Origin: Sanguinoderma infundibulare | Lineage: Eukaryota; Basidiomycota; Agaricomycetes; Polyporales; Polyporaceae | Assembly: GCA_032821775.1 (NCBI GenBank) | Contig: JAVLRN010000011.1 | Span: 930,001 to 994,000 of the forward strand | Length of the DNA stretch: 64,000 nucleotides | Direction: 5' to 3' | Shown here: positions 1 through 11,898 of the stretch, one piece after another | Position numbering within the stretch: position 1 is the first letter of the stretch | How the letters are laid out: each line of letters starts with the position of its first letter | Translations under genes and position numbers: made by a program | The notes under the pieces: generated by a model | Told to the model about the DNA's origin: nothing | The model's database searches: none | Seen by the model: the letters and a program-made list of their open reading frames with translations, nothing else

Positions 1-44
1 TTGGCCACACCAATTACTTGGGTTCGCTTTCCCGACATGCCTAC

Positions 45-165
45 TACGCGGTAATAGCCATGGAAAGACGCGTCCTCCCATTGCTCGATGCTTCCACCTG
101 CATGGCACAGTAAAACACGGTAAGCTACAATGGAGCATGTGATGCGAAACGCAAGATGCTCACCA
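45..165 (-). pseudogene. Relic of a DUF1479-type gene
   Basis: This stretch is a diverged copy of positions about 3150-3265 inside the intact DUF1479 gene. It keeps the exon after the conserved intron (reading GSIEQWEDASFHGYYR, against GSIERWEDEAFRGYYH in the intact gene) and the intron itself with its GCATCAC and TGCAG landmarks. Upstream of the intron, beyond position about 165-240, I find no continuation of the family, so the 5' part is lost. The 3' part may run off the left edge. The metal-ligand motif before the intron reads H-A-H instead of H-V-D, which would remove an iron ligand. It is most likely a decayed duplicate; a diverged gene truncated by the window is the alternative. Confidence 0.6.
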
Positions 166-169
166 TGGG

Positions 170-502
170 CGTGGGTGCCGTGCTTGCCGTTTTGCACGAC
201 CAGTTCTTCGTCTCTGAGGTAGCCGAGGAAGTGTACGCGGCGAAGTCACAAGAGCCACCTTGTGCACCTAGAGGGAGGCATAGAGGAGTGTGGCAAATCA
301 TACCAGAAGCGTAGATTGCAATGAGGCCGGAACGTTCAAGTTGAGTACTCGATAGTTGTTGACACCAGAACTCTTGCAGTACCGCCGCAGGCAATAGCAG
401 GATACTAGTAAGTTGCACTGGCCGCGGGCGTCTCTTCTTTGGAATTCAAACTCCGTTATAAGTTTCAGCAGCCTGACATTGCATGTATTACGACGCCAAC
501 GA
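170..502. other. Short intergenic stretch
   Basis: Lies between the DUF1479 relic and the 3' end of the oxidoreductase gene. Both strands have only short open frames with no family resemblance. I see no RNA gene or repeat. Confidence 0.5.
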
Positions 503-1693
503 TTAATAACGGAGGTACACCAACCCCGGCTCCGGTAAACTGTACCATTCCTTAGCAAAGTCCTCAAGAGACTGAACCGGAATGTCGGGGTACAGCTCTC
601 TCGCATCCAAATATCCCAGCTTCTTCACGTTCTCCAGTGTGTTCTCCTGCAGAACGAACATGCTCACGAGGTACCCCGCGTAGCTCTGGTTGAAGAGACC
701 AGCCCATGCCGTAGGATCCTTTTCGAGCAACGCCGTTGCCTCGGCCTGCATCTGTCGAATGCTTTCGGCGGTAACCTGCGTCGAACCTGTGATGAACACG
801 GAATTTCGCTCCTCGACAGTCTTGGAGAAGTACTTACGGAAACCCTCTTGGCCTTGAGGGCCTCTCCTTCACCGGAGGCGCGCTCGCCGATCTCGTGCGT
901 GGCGAGCTGCGTGATCTCATCCTCCCATACAATGACCGCACGGTTGAGCGTACGAGGGTCCGCAATGATCTTAGCGACGAAGGTGCCGATGTGATCCAGG
1001 TTTGTGACGAGGGTGAGGGCGTCTTCCCGGCCCCAGATCGAGTGTGTCCACCCTTTGACCGCCTCGGGCACTGCACTCCGAGAAGGGAGAGGGAGGCCGA
1101 TCTGCATCCACCAGCCGACGTCGATGAACGTGTATCCGAGACCGAGGTCCTTGACGAACTCGTGGATGGCAAGTTTCTGCAGAAACACGGACTTGATGAG
1201 CCCGTGTACTCGTGGCCCGGCGTGCCCGGTTTGACGAGGATGGGTGGGTAGAGACTCACCAAGTCGTGGAGACGACGCACGCCTTTCGCACCAGGGGTGG
1301 CGAAGTCGCACGGGATGACCCGTTGGACGCCAACCTCCTTGGCAGCGCGGAAAATATCCCTCTGCTGGTCGAGTGCGAGCCAGTAAACGGCGCTGATGAG
1401 GATGTTCACGCCATCGACAGCCTTCTTGAGCTTCTCGTAGTCGTCGCCGACGTCCCCCGGGCGAATCTCAACCCCTAGAGCCTTCAGCTCTTCCGTCCCG
1501 GGCTTCGCGAGGGACGCAGGTCGGATGAGTGCTGCGATGCGCTGGAGAATGGTGGCTCATCAGTTGTCGAAGGAACCTATAGAGTAACTAGTCCACGCAC
1601 GAAGTTTCCGGACTTCAGGAGCCCTTGAACGATACTCTTCCCGGTGAGGCCGGTCGCTCCGATGACGAGTACGAGAGGCTTGTCACTTGCCAT
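503..1693 (-). CDS. NmrA/isoflavone-reductase-like NAD(P)-binding protein
   Basis: Four exons join in phase on the minus strand. The start is the ATG at 1693, opening MASDKPLVLVIGATGLTGKS, which carries the GxxGxxG dinucleotide-binding loop of a Rossmann fold. Introns lie near 1548-1589 (acceptor before RIAALIRPAS), near 1200-1255 and near 756-815, each removed without shifting frame. The body contains an IFRAAKEVGVQRVIPCDFA segment typical of the family, then IDVGWWMQIGLPLP, and ends SLPEPGLVYLRY. At about 320 residues it matches the usual length of atypical short-chain reductases of the NmrA/isoflavone/pinoresinol-lariciresinol group. Members reduce aromatic or phenylpropanoid substrates or act as redox sensors; the substrate here cannot be read from sequence. 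It is probably cytosolic, since there is no signal peptide. Confidence 0.87.
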
Positions 1694-2275
1694 TGATGCT
1701 ATTCCACTGCTTCTGGTTGGGGCGTTGAGTCGACGCACGCGGCGTTTTATAGGCATCCCATAGCCATGTCTGTGTAAGCCATGCGAACTCGCGGCCCGTC
1801 ATCCATTTCCCGCCATCGGTGAGGAGTGTACGCGGACCGCAAGAGATGGAACTGACTGACTAATAGGTCACAATGCCTCCGCTGGTCGCGCACTCGTCAT
1901 TCCCGTTTGATCGGGATATTTACCCACAACGGACGGTTATGTTGTGTCCTTCCGAAGAGCGCTGCCATCACATCATCGTGATCCGACATGGCAGTAGCTT
2001 TCCTATACAGCGCCGGTTAATGTCTGGCGTCGATGGCAAACGTACTTAGGATTAAAGAAGGCATCGTTGAATGCCAGCACGATGTACTCTTAAAACCTAT
2101 CTGTCACATGGAGCTAGGCGACGGCAGTACCTTGACTTCGCGGTCCCGACCTGCCTACCACGAGAAAGCGCCATTGCATAGATTTCCGTTCACCATGTAA
2201 TCCAACCCACTTAGCTCGATATTCATACAGGTAGCTGAAGATCAATCTTACACGCTTTCGTCGGCCCCGCAAGAC
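1694..2275. other. Intergenic, promoter of the NmrA-like gene
   Basis: About 580 bases between two minus-strand genes. It should hold the promoter of the NmrA-like gene and the 3' end region of the DUF1479 gene. I see no convincing coding frame, repeat or RNA gene. Confidence 0.5.
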
Positions 2276-4010
2276 TTAAGTAACCTCGATCCCAGTCGGA
2301 AAGCCCATCGCCCGCCTCCCAATAGGGCCATCGATATCGTCCGCCTTCCCCACACCGACGTTCTGAGCCTCGCCGCCGTGCCTCGGGTAGTCGGGCGGCG
2401 CGATGCCCGCGAGGAAGCTCTCGCGCTGTCTCTCGACGTATGCCGCATGGCTCGCCGTGTAGGGCGTCGCAGCGATGAACATCACGATCGAGTCCTCCTT
2501 GCCTGTATGCTGCCCCTCGACAGCGTGAATGGCGTCCTGTGTGCCGATGGGTTAGCGCAGTAGCACGTGAAGCGTAAGGGGACGCTACGGACGCCGTGCC
2601 AGAAGATCATGTCACCCGGGTAGAGCTTCGGCACGGAGACCATCGTCTGCTCCAGCCGCAAGTGCGGGTGCGTCTGGGTAGTCAGGTTCGGGCCGACGAA
2701 CCCATTTCCCTGCGAGTAGATCCCAGGGAACTCCGGGGATGTGATATCTGGTGCCTTCAGTCATCAGCGCGCCTGACGACACAGGTGAATCGCGGTAGAC
2801 ACGCACCGAACTTCCAGTCGTCGGGATCGAACGAGTCGGGGCGGGCACCCTCCTTCGGGGAAAAGAACGGCCGTAGGACCATGTAAACGTTCGACAGCAC
2901 GATGTCTGGGAAAACCTGCATCGTGGCCCCGTTTGGACCTGTGTCGCTGAGCGCGAGCCAACCCTGGTACGTCCGGTACACGGTCGTCTGTGAAAATTTC
3001 CGGTTATCCGCCTACTGTCCAAATTCAACTACAACAGAGCGGATTACCTGGTTCGGGAGGCCGTAAAGCGAGCTTCTGGCGCGGATGCGGTTCTCGAGGT
3101 CGTACGGGTCATGCGCGCGCCAGTCGCCGCTGAGGATGTCGTGGTAATAGCCACGGAAGGCCTCGTCCTCCCAACGCTCAATGCTTCCACCTGCATGGCA
3201 TAGTCAAATCCGGTAAGCTAAAATGGAGTAGGTGATGCGAAAAGCAAGACGCTCACCGTCGACGTGAGGCGGCTGCCCGGTCCAATTGCCGGGCTTGCAG
3301 ATACGGCACCGGTCAGCGTACGTGAGCGGGGTCTCGAGGTCGACGCCTTTGATATTCTCGCCATCCTTTGCGTGGTACATCTTGTTCAGCCACGTCGTGG
3401 CCGAGAGGACGTTGGGGTGCGAGCGCGCACGGACCTGCGACTTCGACCAGCTGCGAATGAGTGCAGTCAGTAAACGGACCATAAGACTGCAAGGATGAAT
3501 GGCACGCGAACTAGAGGTGGAAGAGCCGCTTGTTGTCCTCCGGGAGACCTGACGAGACATGGTGTCAGCTCAGTCCAGTTTCGCATACAAAAACTTAGGA
3601 AAACGGATCACCGTCGACGGGATTCTTGGAGACGTAGTCGCGCAACCATGCCTGCCAGGTCCTGGACTCCTGGTCACCGACAACGCCGCGGATAACCAGA
3701 CAACCCTTGTCGCGGATGTTCTTGACGCGCTCCGGGCTCAAGCTTCCGAGCTCATCGAAGCTGATCTCGGGAACGATCTACGTTCAGAAATACTAACGTC
3801 AGCATCACAAACTTGAAAGCCGTGTTGCACGAGCGAACTGCCTACCGAGGAGCCACGGGCAACGATCTCCTTGGTCTTCTCGTCGAGCTCGGCAAGGATC
3901 TCGCCCCATGCCTTCGTGGCGCGGGCCTCGAAACCGGGGTACGACGTCGTGAACTCCTCCTTCAACTCGGCAAAGCGAGGAGGCAGTGGAGCTGACGTTG
4001 GGTTATCCAT
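2276..4010 (-). CDS. DUF1479 protein, Fe(II)/2-oxoglutarate oxygenase-like
   Basis: A multi-exon minus-strand gene starting MDNPTSAPLPPRFAELKEEF at 4010 and ending at 2276 after FPTGIEVT. Recognisable blocks in order: GCLVIRGVVGDQES near the N-terminus; SATTWLNKMYHAKDG; GNWTGQPPHVDG, where H-V-D is the HxD pair of iron ligands; GSIERWEDEAFRGYYHDIL; and PGDMIFWHG joined to DAIHAVEGQH, giving the distal iron-binding His. This is the DUF1479 (YbiU-like) family, with the fold of phytanoyl-CoA-type dioxygenases. Members are usually about 420-480 residues, which fits. About seven introns are needed; several lie in frame. The substrate is unknown. A decayed copy of its central exon lies about 3 kb to the left. 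Confidence 0.85.
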
Positions 4011-5646
4011 GGTGGTATGCTGGTTATGGAAAGGCGTAGATGTTCAAAGATCAAGAGGGAAAATGGACTCGGAGTTACTAGTACGGGGATGGGGGAATAC
4101 TTTGCGGTCTCGAAAGTGAGCATTTTATAGTCGGACGCCAGTATAGGCAGACGATAGTTGACCTTGCTGCAGGGGAGGGGGGTGGTCATACAACGTCAGA
4201 CGCGTGCTCTGGACAGTGAAGTGGTACGATTGGCAGCCGCAGTCATGCAGAACGCTGTTAAGAGGAGAGTTATGGTGAACGAAGATTACATGGAAGCTCG
4301 TAAGTGGGAAGAAACGATCACAAAAAGGGAAGGGGGTGAGCAAATTACGAACTACTCCAGTGAACACAAACCACCCAGCACCGGGTGGCGGTGGCGGATC
4401 TTCCTACGTTCAGCTGACGAATGAGAACGCGATGGAATGCGGCCTAAGTTGCATCTCGAAAAGACACGTCGCAGCAGCTCACCTGAGGTCGAGGGAGTCG
4501 CAGATTGGTGATGCAGCCGCACGCGAATGAGCTATGGGTACCACGTCGATCTTGAACTGTTGTGGGTCGACAGGATCACGTCGCGGGAGTCGCCGAGGAT
4601 TTCGGAACCTCTCTGTGTATCAGACATTCGATACGCCACAGTCAGAACGCCGCGAAAACGGAACGTACTTTGAGATATCGCGGGCGGCGATAACCAGCAC
4701 TGCGGATCGAATCGAGGCGCACCTGGAAGCCCGTGAAGAGCGCGCATGGTTATGTTGCGTCATTCAGCTGAGTGTCGCCGTCCAGTGTTCAGCTTGCATT
4801 CGACCTGGCGGGAGCGTTTATAGCACTTTAGTGTCGTCAAGAACAAACTTTGTTATTTGGGCTCACCTAATGGCTTACGTTGCAGTCCGGCGGTGTCAGG
4901 CGACAGCAGCAACTTGGGGCCCACCTGCTCGGGCCCGCTTATTTTTGCGATTGAAGGGATCGATTCGACCAAGCACTGGACGATGAATATTATTTATCAT
5001 ATCGATCTGGACAGTGACCAGTAGTCGGTGAAGCTAAGAACGGAAATGCATATGCCATTGAAGACGTACGACAGGGAGAAATACATGTATGGCAGGTTGT
5101 TGAGGACAAATTCAGGGCAGCGTACCATCATCCAGTACAATCCGGTGATTCAGGCAGACCTCGGTGCTTGCTCTAGCATCGCATGCTTGACAAGCACGAC
5201 CACGGGGCTGGTCGAGTTGCTCAAAATGATGCATGACGTGAAGATCATCGCGGCGGTAGATCTGCGGAGAATATGGGCCATTGATATGCAGGTCGTTTAT
5301 AGTCCAAAGAGAGGGTCGTGTTGGCTGTAAGTGAGTTGACCAACAACATCATCATCATTGCCCTACACCAGCGTCTATCATCCACCTACTAACTTCAAAC
5401 CCCGCCAAAGTCCGCCACAGCGTCTAGGAGGAAGCAAAGTATCGAGGCCGTCAACACCATCGCCAACGCCAATCATCAAGGGTACGCCGGTCTGTTTCTC
5501 TCAAAGTGAGTGTCTGTCGCCATTGTACGCTTCTAAAGTCTCCTTTGCTCCTTCTTGAAGCCGAAACTCGCTGGATTCGATGCTGGATGGCTTTGCTAGG
5601 CTCTGGATGAAGCACTCGCGCTTACCCCCTTCGCTCCCACTCTCAG
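4011..5646. other. Unassigned 1.6-kb stretch
   Basis: This region separates divergently oriented genes: DUF1479 (-) and eL20 (+). It holds short open frames on both strands. One possible minus-strand model runs from an ATG at 4747 through a GT..AG intron near 4623-4678 into an open exon ending at a donor near 4483, but it has no family signature. Another minus frame near 5000-5110 encodes a hydrophobic segment (FVLNNLPYMYFSLSYVFNG), perhaps the remnant of a membrane protein exon. None is firm enough to call as a gene. The last 100 bases before 5647 are pyrimidine-rich, as expected for a ribosomal protein leader. Confidence 0.4.
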
Positions 5647-6390
5647 ATGCCTTTCACCGAATACCAGGTCGTCGGCCGCCATTTGCCTTCGGAGCATGAG
5701 CCCACCCCCAAGATCTACCGCATGCGCATCTTTGCGCCCAACGAGGTCGTCGCCAAGTCGCGCTTTTGGTACTTCTTGAGGTATGTCCTCAAACCGAACC
5801 TCTGCTCAATTTATTCCCCATACCGCTCCTTCTCCACTGTCCCTCAATGCTGATGCGATTCACAGGCAGTTGAAGAAGGTTAAGAAAGCCAGTGGTGAGA
5901 TCATTGGCGTCAACGTTGTGTGTATTTCCCCCTTGCAGCCGTTCAAGTGGCAGGCGGAGTAGGGTCTAATCGCCGTCCTCGGGACGTGCTACTCTAGATT
6001 CACGAGAAGAAGCCCTTGAAGATCAAGAACTTCGGCATCTGGCTCCGCTACGACTCCCGCAGTGGCACCCACAACATGTACAAGGAGTTCCGTGAGCTCA
6101 GCCGTGCCGACGCCGTCAAGGCCCTCTACCAGGATATGGCTGCCCGTCACCGTGCGCGTTTCCGGTCGATCCACGTACGTCTACTGTCTTGCATCGGTTG
6201 TAAGATATCCTGTTCGAGGCGTACTAATACTTTTTATAAGATTCTCCGTGTTGTCGAGATCGAGAAGGGCGATGACGTTCGCCGTCCCTACATCAAGCAG
6301 CTCCTGGTTCCCAAGCTCAAGTTCCCCCTTCCCCACCGTGTCCAGAAGGTCCGCTCGACCTTCGTTGCGCACAGGCCGTCGACTTTCTAA
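5647..6390 (+). CDS. RPL20: 60S ribosomal protein eL20 (L18a)
   Basis: Four exons (5647-5780, 5866-5917, 5998-6174, 6241-6390) join in phase to a 170-residue protein. It begins [19 protein letters not shown] and ends [18 protein letters not shown]. The blocks [20 protein letters not shown] and [20 protein letters not shown] are near-invariant in eukaryotic eL20, and the length matches the 172-residue yeast protein. It is a structural component of the large ribosomal subunit. All three introns are short (66-85 nt) and GT..AG. The start is the only ATG in frame with the conserved N-terminus and follows a pyrimidine-rich leader. Confidence 0.97.
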
Positions 6391-7108
6391 GTTGTGTCTG
6401 TCTGACCTTTGGGTGATGGTGGGCGTTGTACGTCAAAATCATCGTCAGCTTGCTTTCGCATTGCATCGCTGTCTTACCCTACATGCATATGACGATATGA
6501 ATATATGTTGCGCCATGTACGCATTACTATCCTGTGTGCTTTTGCTTGTCTGTCCGGGCTATCAAGCTAAGCCTTCAACGATCCAGAAGTGAATGGTTAA
6601 TGCTTCGGTTGGTCTTGAGTGCAGTGTTAACTGCAGCGTCGATTGCATGCTGGAGATCGTCAAGGCCTCGTACGTCGCCGCTTTCATAGACACTGGAGAA
6701 GTTTCTTGCTCCTGAGACGGCAGAAGGGGGACATATAGGACGTTAGGACCGTAGTTATCAGGGATGACGCTTGGCGGTTCAAAATGGGCGCCAGCTGCAC
6801 CTCCAACTCGTCGGACATGGTGTGCGGCTCGAAAGAGATCGACATGGCATTTAATGGGTGATGCAGATCCAATCAAAGTTTTTGCAAAACTCAGGAAGAT
6901 GTAATTCGAAGCAAATGGATGTTAGCAATAAGTAACGATATCGGATTATCGATCTGACCGAGACTGCTATCCCTGAGCTACTTCGAAGCCGAGGGACTGG
7001 TATTTACTCGCAACACAAAGCACTGCACAAGTCGCATTTCGCGTAGCAAGAGGATTGGCACCGCAGTCCGGCTGCAGCACAGGCAACGCGGGTAGCTGGG
7101 GAACCGTC
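6391..7108. other. Convergent intergenic region
   Basis: Lies between the 3' ends of eL20 (+) and the first RBR gene (-). Minus-strand frames near 6562-6876 are open for about 100 codons but show no family motif and no matching splice join to the RBR gene. Treated as 3' untranslated and spacer DNA. Confidence 0.5.
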
Positions 7109-9019
7109 CTAATCCCCTCTAGACACGCCGGAAGCACGGGAACTGGTGATCCTGCAAGACAGACACAACATTCTCCCGCAATCTGTGCAATACTTCGAGC
7201 AAAGGGTATCAGTTCCAGGCGCACCACGATAGATATGAGCAAACGGGCTGCTTACGAAGACGTTGTCGACCTCGTCTTCACACCTATCGCACGTCCCCAC
7301 CGTATCCCACAGCCCCATCCCCTCGTGTGCGCACCCGGTCGTGCGCAGATGCCGGCTCGAAGGGAGCTCGAGGGAGTCCGTGATCGAGGGCGAATTGGAC
7401 GGTGACGAAACGTCTCTGCTGACACGTCTCCCAAGTCTGCTCGGGCCCGCGACCGGCACGTCCGGCTCTTCGAATGCGTCAAAGGTGACCATGATGAAGC
7501 GATTCGGGTCGGGATCGTCCTCGTCTCCGGGGAAGGGAAGGATGCGGTAGGCGCGGCGCTGCCGGCGGAGAGCGGACCGACGTTCCTCGGGGAACCGGGA
7601 TTCCCTGGGTTCCCTTGGACGGTCAGGTATTACGGACAGGGGGAGATTTCGGCGGATTGGGCTCGGTCGTGGAGGTGTAGGGACACGGATGGGTGGAGGG
7701 ATAATGATGGGCGGGGGACGCGCCGGAGCTCGACGAGGAGGAAGAATACGTGCTTCGGGCCGCTCTTCGCCTGCGACGACCAGGTTTGGCTCTTCCCACT
7801 GAGAACAGTCGCAGGTTTTCCATCGCGCGCCGCAACGGTAGCAGAACTGCGTCTTGCACCGGCATGTCATATGGTAGCACCCGTGGTTCAGCTCGACCAC
7901 GGTCGAGCACCCAGGGCACCGCGCCCACCCGGAGTCCTTGGCTAGCGCGATCGCGCTCTTGTCCACTTCGTTCTCGGAGCACTTGTGCTTGGACCCGGGC
8001 TTGACCTCGTTCCTGCACCGAAGACATGTGATCGTGCCGCATCCTGGAGCAGGACACTTGCGGGTCGGGCGCCCACGATCCTGCTGACCAGCGAGGAAAC
8101 GGCTGCAGGTCGGGTTCGCACAATACACGCGATTCTGGACGCTGAATTCCTTCCGTTTCTCCTCGAACGTGGATCGCAAGTCGTCAGAGAGATGTCCCCA
8201 GACGGATGTGAGCGGGATGGGTCTTCGGCAGCAGCTTGCGGGAAAGAGAGACTCGTCTTTGTTTGCCGCGTCGAACAGCTGCCTGATGCATTCTGCATCG
8301 TAATAGTGACCGCAGGGCGCACGGATCGCGCATCCGCGGATTCGCTCCATGCAGGACACGCATTCATGCCTGGACAAGCTGGCATCGGACATTCAATGCT
8401 GCAGACACTAAAATGGCGGGCGATGAAATCCCACCTATATTGCGATAAACTATCGCGGATCCTGACCATGGGAGATGCGGTGGCAGTGAGCAGAACGCGC
8501 CTCGATGGGGTGGCGACCCTGACTCTGGATAACACTCTCCGCGCAGCACCGACAACGTCCAGATTCCTGGTGAGATGCTTGATATCTAATCTGGGACGGT
8601 TCCTATATAACAACATCAGGGAGCCATCTCGGATCGCTGTTATTGTCCTACCTTAGGAACGTTGGGAGAGCTCGCGATTGCCTTCGAACATTAACTCGTT
8701 CACGCTCGTCCCCAAGTCGCTGATAAGCCGGCCCAGGCAGAGGAAAGGGGTTGTGAACAACGTTCCTTTGCATCGAAAACAGCACTGGTTCTTAGCATAG
8801 GCCAGTACATCAAGTCACAAAAATGGCATCTCACCTGGCTTCTTCCTCCTGGAGCCGTAAAGCAAGAGCTCTGTCTCCTTGGAACGTATCTAACGCTCGT
8901 ATTTCGTCGATTGCAAGGCGAGTGGCCAATTGCCGATCCTCTTCCAACGCTCGTCGACTTTGGCGTCCTCGACGCCTGCGCGGGGCTGTATCTGGGGGCT
9001 GCAGGAACTGGACGACCAT
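7109..9019 (-). CDS. RBR-type E3 ubiquitin ligase, copy 1
   Basis: Proposed exons 8835-9019, 7256-8378 and 7109-7192 give 463 residues in one phase. The first exon encodes a charged region ending in GDRALALRLQEEEAR. The large exon carries RING1 (CVSCMERI, then APCGHYYDAEC), an IBR domain (VYCANPTC, then CPAPGCGTITCLRC) and RING2/Rcat (ARCPGC, then ELNHGCYHMTCRCKTQFCYR), where the Cys in NHGCYH is the expected thioester-forming residue. A basic, proline-rich linker follows. The last exon completes a second Cys-rich motif, CDRC..VF joined to YCTDCGRMLCLSCR. RBR ligases take ubiquitin from E2 onto this Cys and pass it to substrate. The first intron (about 456 nt) is unusually long, so an unseen exon between 8378 and 8835 is possible. 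Confidence 0.85.
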
Positions 9020-9444
9020 GTTGGAGGATGCTCAAGTTCAAAGTTCAGCGAGGGACGTCAGCTGCAGCAGCTCTAGTTATCTCCTGCGCCATCGCAGCCA
9101 CACGTGTGAACCGAGAGGGTCACCTTCTGAACCTTATATAAACCTTGACTGCAAAGCTTGGGTAAAGGGCCCAGTGTGGTTCTCCGGAAAGCGGTGCGGC
9201 TCTCATTTCCGCAAGATTGCCGGGAGAGAGGGAGCAGATGCTCCCGGAAACGGATGTGCAGATGGTGGTACGTGGAAGAGGAGCAAATATCCACAGGCGC
9301 CCATTCTGCATCCTTGTGGCAATGATGACATGCCTTCCTGCTCCACCATCCAATAGCCTCATCGTCGCGAACGTAGTCAGAGAGGCCATACTAAACCTAA
9401 CAGTCCCAGGAAAGGTCCCATACAAAGAAGTACAACTAGACAAC
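9020..9444. other. Spacer between RBR genes 1 and 2
   Basis: About 425 bases expected to contain the promoter of RBR copy 1 and the 3' end of copy 2, both on the minus strand. No further coding frame is supported. Confidence 0.5.
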
Positions 9445-10634
9445 TTAGGAAGACGTCAACTCATCCCCGTCAATCACCTCCTGCCCACCGCCTCCGACCA
9501 ATTTATCCTCCTCCCACTGTGGACAGTCGCACGTCTTCCACCGCTTCTTGCACAGGTAGCAGAACTCGGTCTTGCACCGGCACGTCATGTGGTAGCACCC
9601 CTGGTTGAGCTCGATCATCGTCTCGCACCCAGGACACCTCGCCCACCCGGACCGCGCCCCAAGGTCCAGCGCACCCGCGTCCTCCACGTCTTTGTCGCAC
9701 CGATGGTGCACGCCGTTGACGACCTCGAGCTTGCACCGCATGCACGTCACCGTCCCGCACCCCGGCGCAGGGCACTTCAGCCGGGGGGCGTTCATCGTGA
9801 GGCGTTTGCTGTCGTACTGTACGCTCAGGAACCGGCTGCAGGCCGCCTTGGCACAGTACACGCGCCGCTGCGAGCTGAACTCGCGTCGCTTCTCTTCAAA
9901 GTTGGCGAGCGAGGACGGTGCGAGGTAGTCCCGGACGGACGCCAGCGGGATGCGCTTCCCGCAGCACGCGGGCGGGAAGAGCGCCTCGTCCTTGGTGGCA
10001 GCGATGAAGAGCTCCTCCATGCAGTCTTGATCGTAGTAGTGGCCACAGGGGGCGCGGATCTCGGGGCCATGAATGCGTTCCATGCAGGTAACGCACTCCT
10101 TGGCCAATCTGACGCGACGTGTTAGCTCTCAATCTTCACTGTGAAGACGCCAGAGACGTACCGCCTCTGTAAACCTTCGGTGATCCTGGAAATGGTCTTG
10201 CTCGGAGACCTTGGAGACTTCTTTGCTGGAGACATAGGTTCGACTCTGAGCTTGTCGATCGCCTTCCGCACGCGCGCTTCTAGCGGGAGAGGCGGTAGCG
10301 GACGATCTCGATATTCGTTCATATCGAGCCTATATGGATGAAGAAGACAAATTGAACGTGTCAACGCCACTACTGCGAGCTACGAAAAAAATTCTGACCT
10401 GAAGCAATCGTCGTCGATCACCATCCAGTCTTCTTCATCCCCAACTTCTTCTTCCGCGGCCGCATCGACATAGGAATGGGCACGAGCGTCCGTTGCTATG
10501 GGCTCAAGGCCTCTTGCTGGTTCCGATGCGAAGGAGACGACGCGTTGTGGAGGCGTTGGGAAGGGTACACCAGAGGCTTGAGGCTTCGTCATCGACAAGT
10601 GCAGGAGGAAATCTGGAGACAGGAGCATCGACAT
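9445..10634 (-). CDS. RBR-type E3 ubiquitin ligase, copy 2
   Basis: Exons 10399-10634, 10162-10329 and 9445-10108 sum to 1068 nt (355 residues). The N-terminal third is low-complexity and acidic (EEEVGDEEDWMVIDDD), followed by a basic stretch (SPAKKSPRSPSKT). The third exon carries RING1 (ECVTCMERIHG, APCGHYYDQDC), IBR (VYCAKAACSRFL, CPAPGCGTVTCMRC) and RING2 (ARCPGC, ELNQGCYHMTCRCKTEFCY) with the catalytic-type Cys present. The protein stops soon after RING2 (DGDELTSS) and lacks the C-terminal Cys-rich motif of copy 1. RING1 to RING2 is closely similar to copy 1, so the two are recent paralogues. Two in-frame ATGs at 10634 and 10628 are equally possible starts, and a further ATG 42 nt downstream (MTKPQ) is an alternative. 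Confidence 0.87.
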
Positions 10635-11898
10635 ATATCGTTAGAGACGACGCCTCGTTGACTGAGCAATGATAAGGAGACTCGAACCAAACTCAACACT
10701 AATTTGACTCTTGACGGCCCCCAGACGGCCGAGGCTTGGAAGATGGCTTGCGCAGCGGTGGCCGCAACGGTGGAATAGCGGTCGAGCCTGTGTTCCATAC
10801 GAATTTTGGGCGGCCTTTTGTCCACGTTTGCCCTAGACCAGGTCGTCGCGAAGCTCGCAAGCGGACTGATGGCCCAATACAGAGCGCGACGGAATCGGCT
10901 GTTTCCGACATCCTGACGCCCCAATTGCAAAGGCTGGGCGCTGGTCCTCCAGCTCGGCGCAGGAGATAACCAGCCAGAACATGACGTGAACTCAGCGACA
11001 TTTCCAGGAACATGCAGAGGAATATTAGCAGACAGTAATTTGTGTCTATTGCCGTGCCATCGTCCAAAGGTTCGAGCGGTGAATGCGTTGGGCGACCGCG
11101 TAACTTGTAGTTCAAAACTGCCGGGGGCGTCGAGATGTTTCATCGACCGGGTGTTTTAGACACGAGGCCTGAGGCCTGAGGGCCGAAGGGAGACGAATGA
11201 GTGAAGGCTTCGGAGAACTTGAGAAATAGCCATGGACTCTCCTTGGGGACGGCGCACGGAGCTCGACGCCACCGGGGATGTCACCATCCAGGCAGACGCG
11301 GCGATCTAAACACACACCGCCTAAAATCAGCTGCAGCAACGTTGTAAACCATACCTGCTTCCAACAACCTTCAATACATGAAGTGACCGGAATCCGGATC
11401 ATCAAGATTCAGATTGGGCAGTGGGTCCAATGTCCAATCCTGTGGCCACGCGTTATGTAGGGGATGCGTTGATCATTGCTATTCGTGAACTGATGAGTCG
11501 GTGACAGAAACGGGTAACACATTGGTATATAGGACATAGCGAGGACGGCGGGGGAAAGAGCAAGTTACATCGCCAATTACGTAGGTATACCGACGCTTGC
11601 GCCGTCCCGGATCGGGGGTCCGGGCTTCTTCGCAGCGTGGTGGTCTGATCGCGGTAGCTGTCAATTGAATAGAGCGGCGTATTAAGGGGGTGGGGAGGTC
11701 GTGCGTGTCGTGCATCGTCATGAGCAGCGTGGTTCAAAACGTACAAGAAAAGCAAGCTTGAAGCGAGACAAGACAAACGAAACCGACAGCAAACGCAGCG
11801 ACATAAGAAACGCAGTAAGCCAACACATGGCCCATCATAGATGATAAATTAAGTACCGTACATACCCTTGTGCTGCTAGCGCGCGGGGTCAATCAAGC
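10635..11898. other. Spacer between RBR genes 2 and 3
   Basis: About 1.26 kb. A minus-strand frame from 10909 down to 10699 (MSETADSVALCIG.., ending in a proline- and arginine-rich stretch) could be an extra upstream exon of RBR copy 2, but no splice join in matching phase was certain. The part near 11400-11870 holds nothing recognisable. The rest should contain regulatory DNA of copy 2 and the 3' region of copy 3. Confidence 0.4.

Noticed and set aside
4500..4747. Possible homology between 4550-4640 and 20580-20670
   Set aside because: Only a GTCGCCGAGGAT-type match is shared; the flanks do not align, so it is chance similarity.
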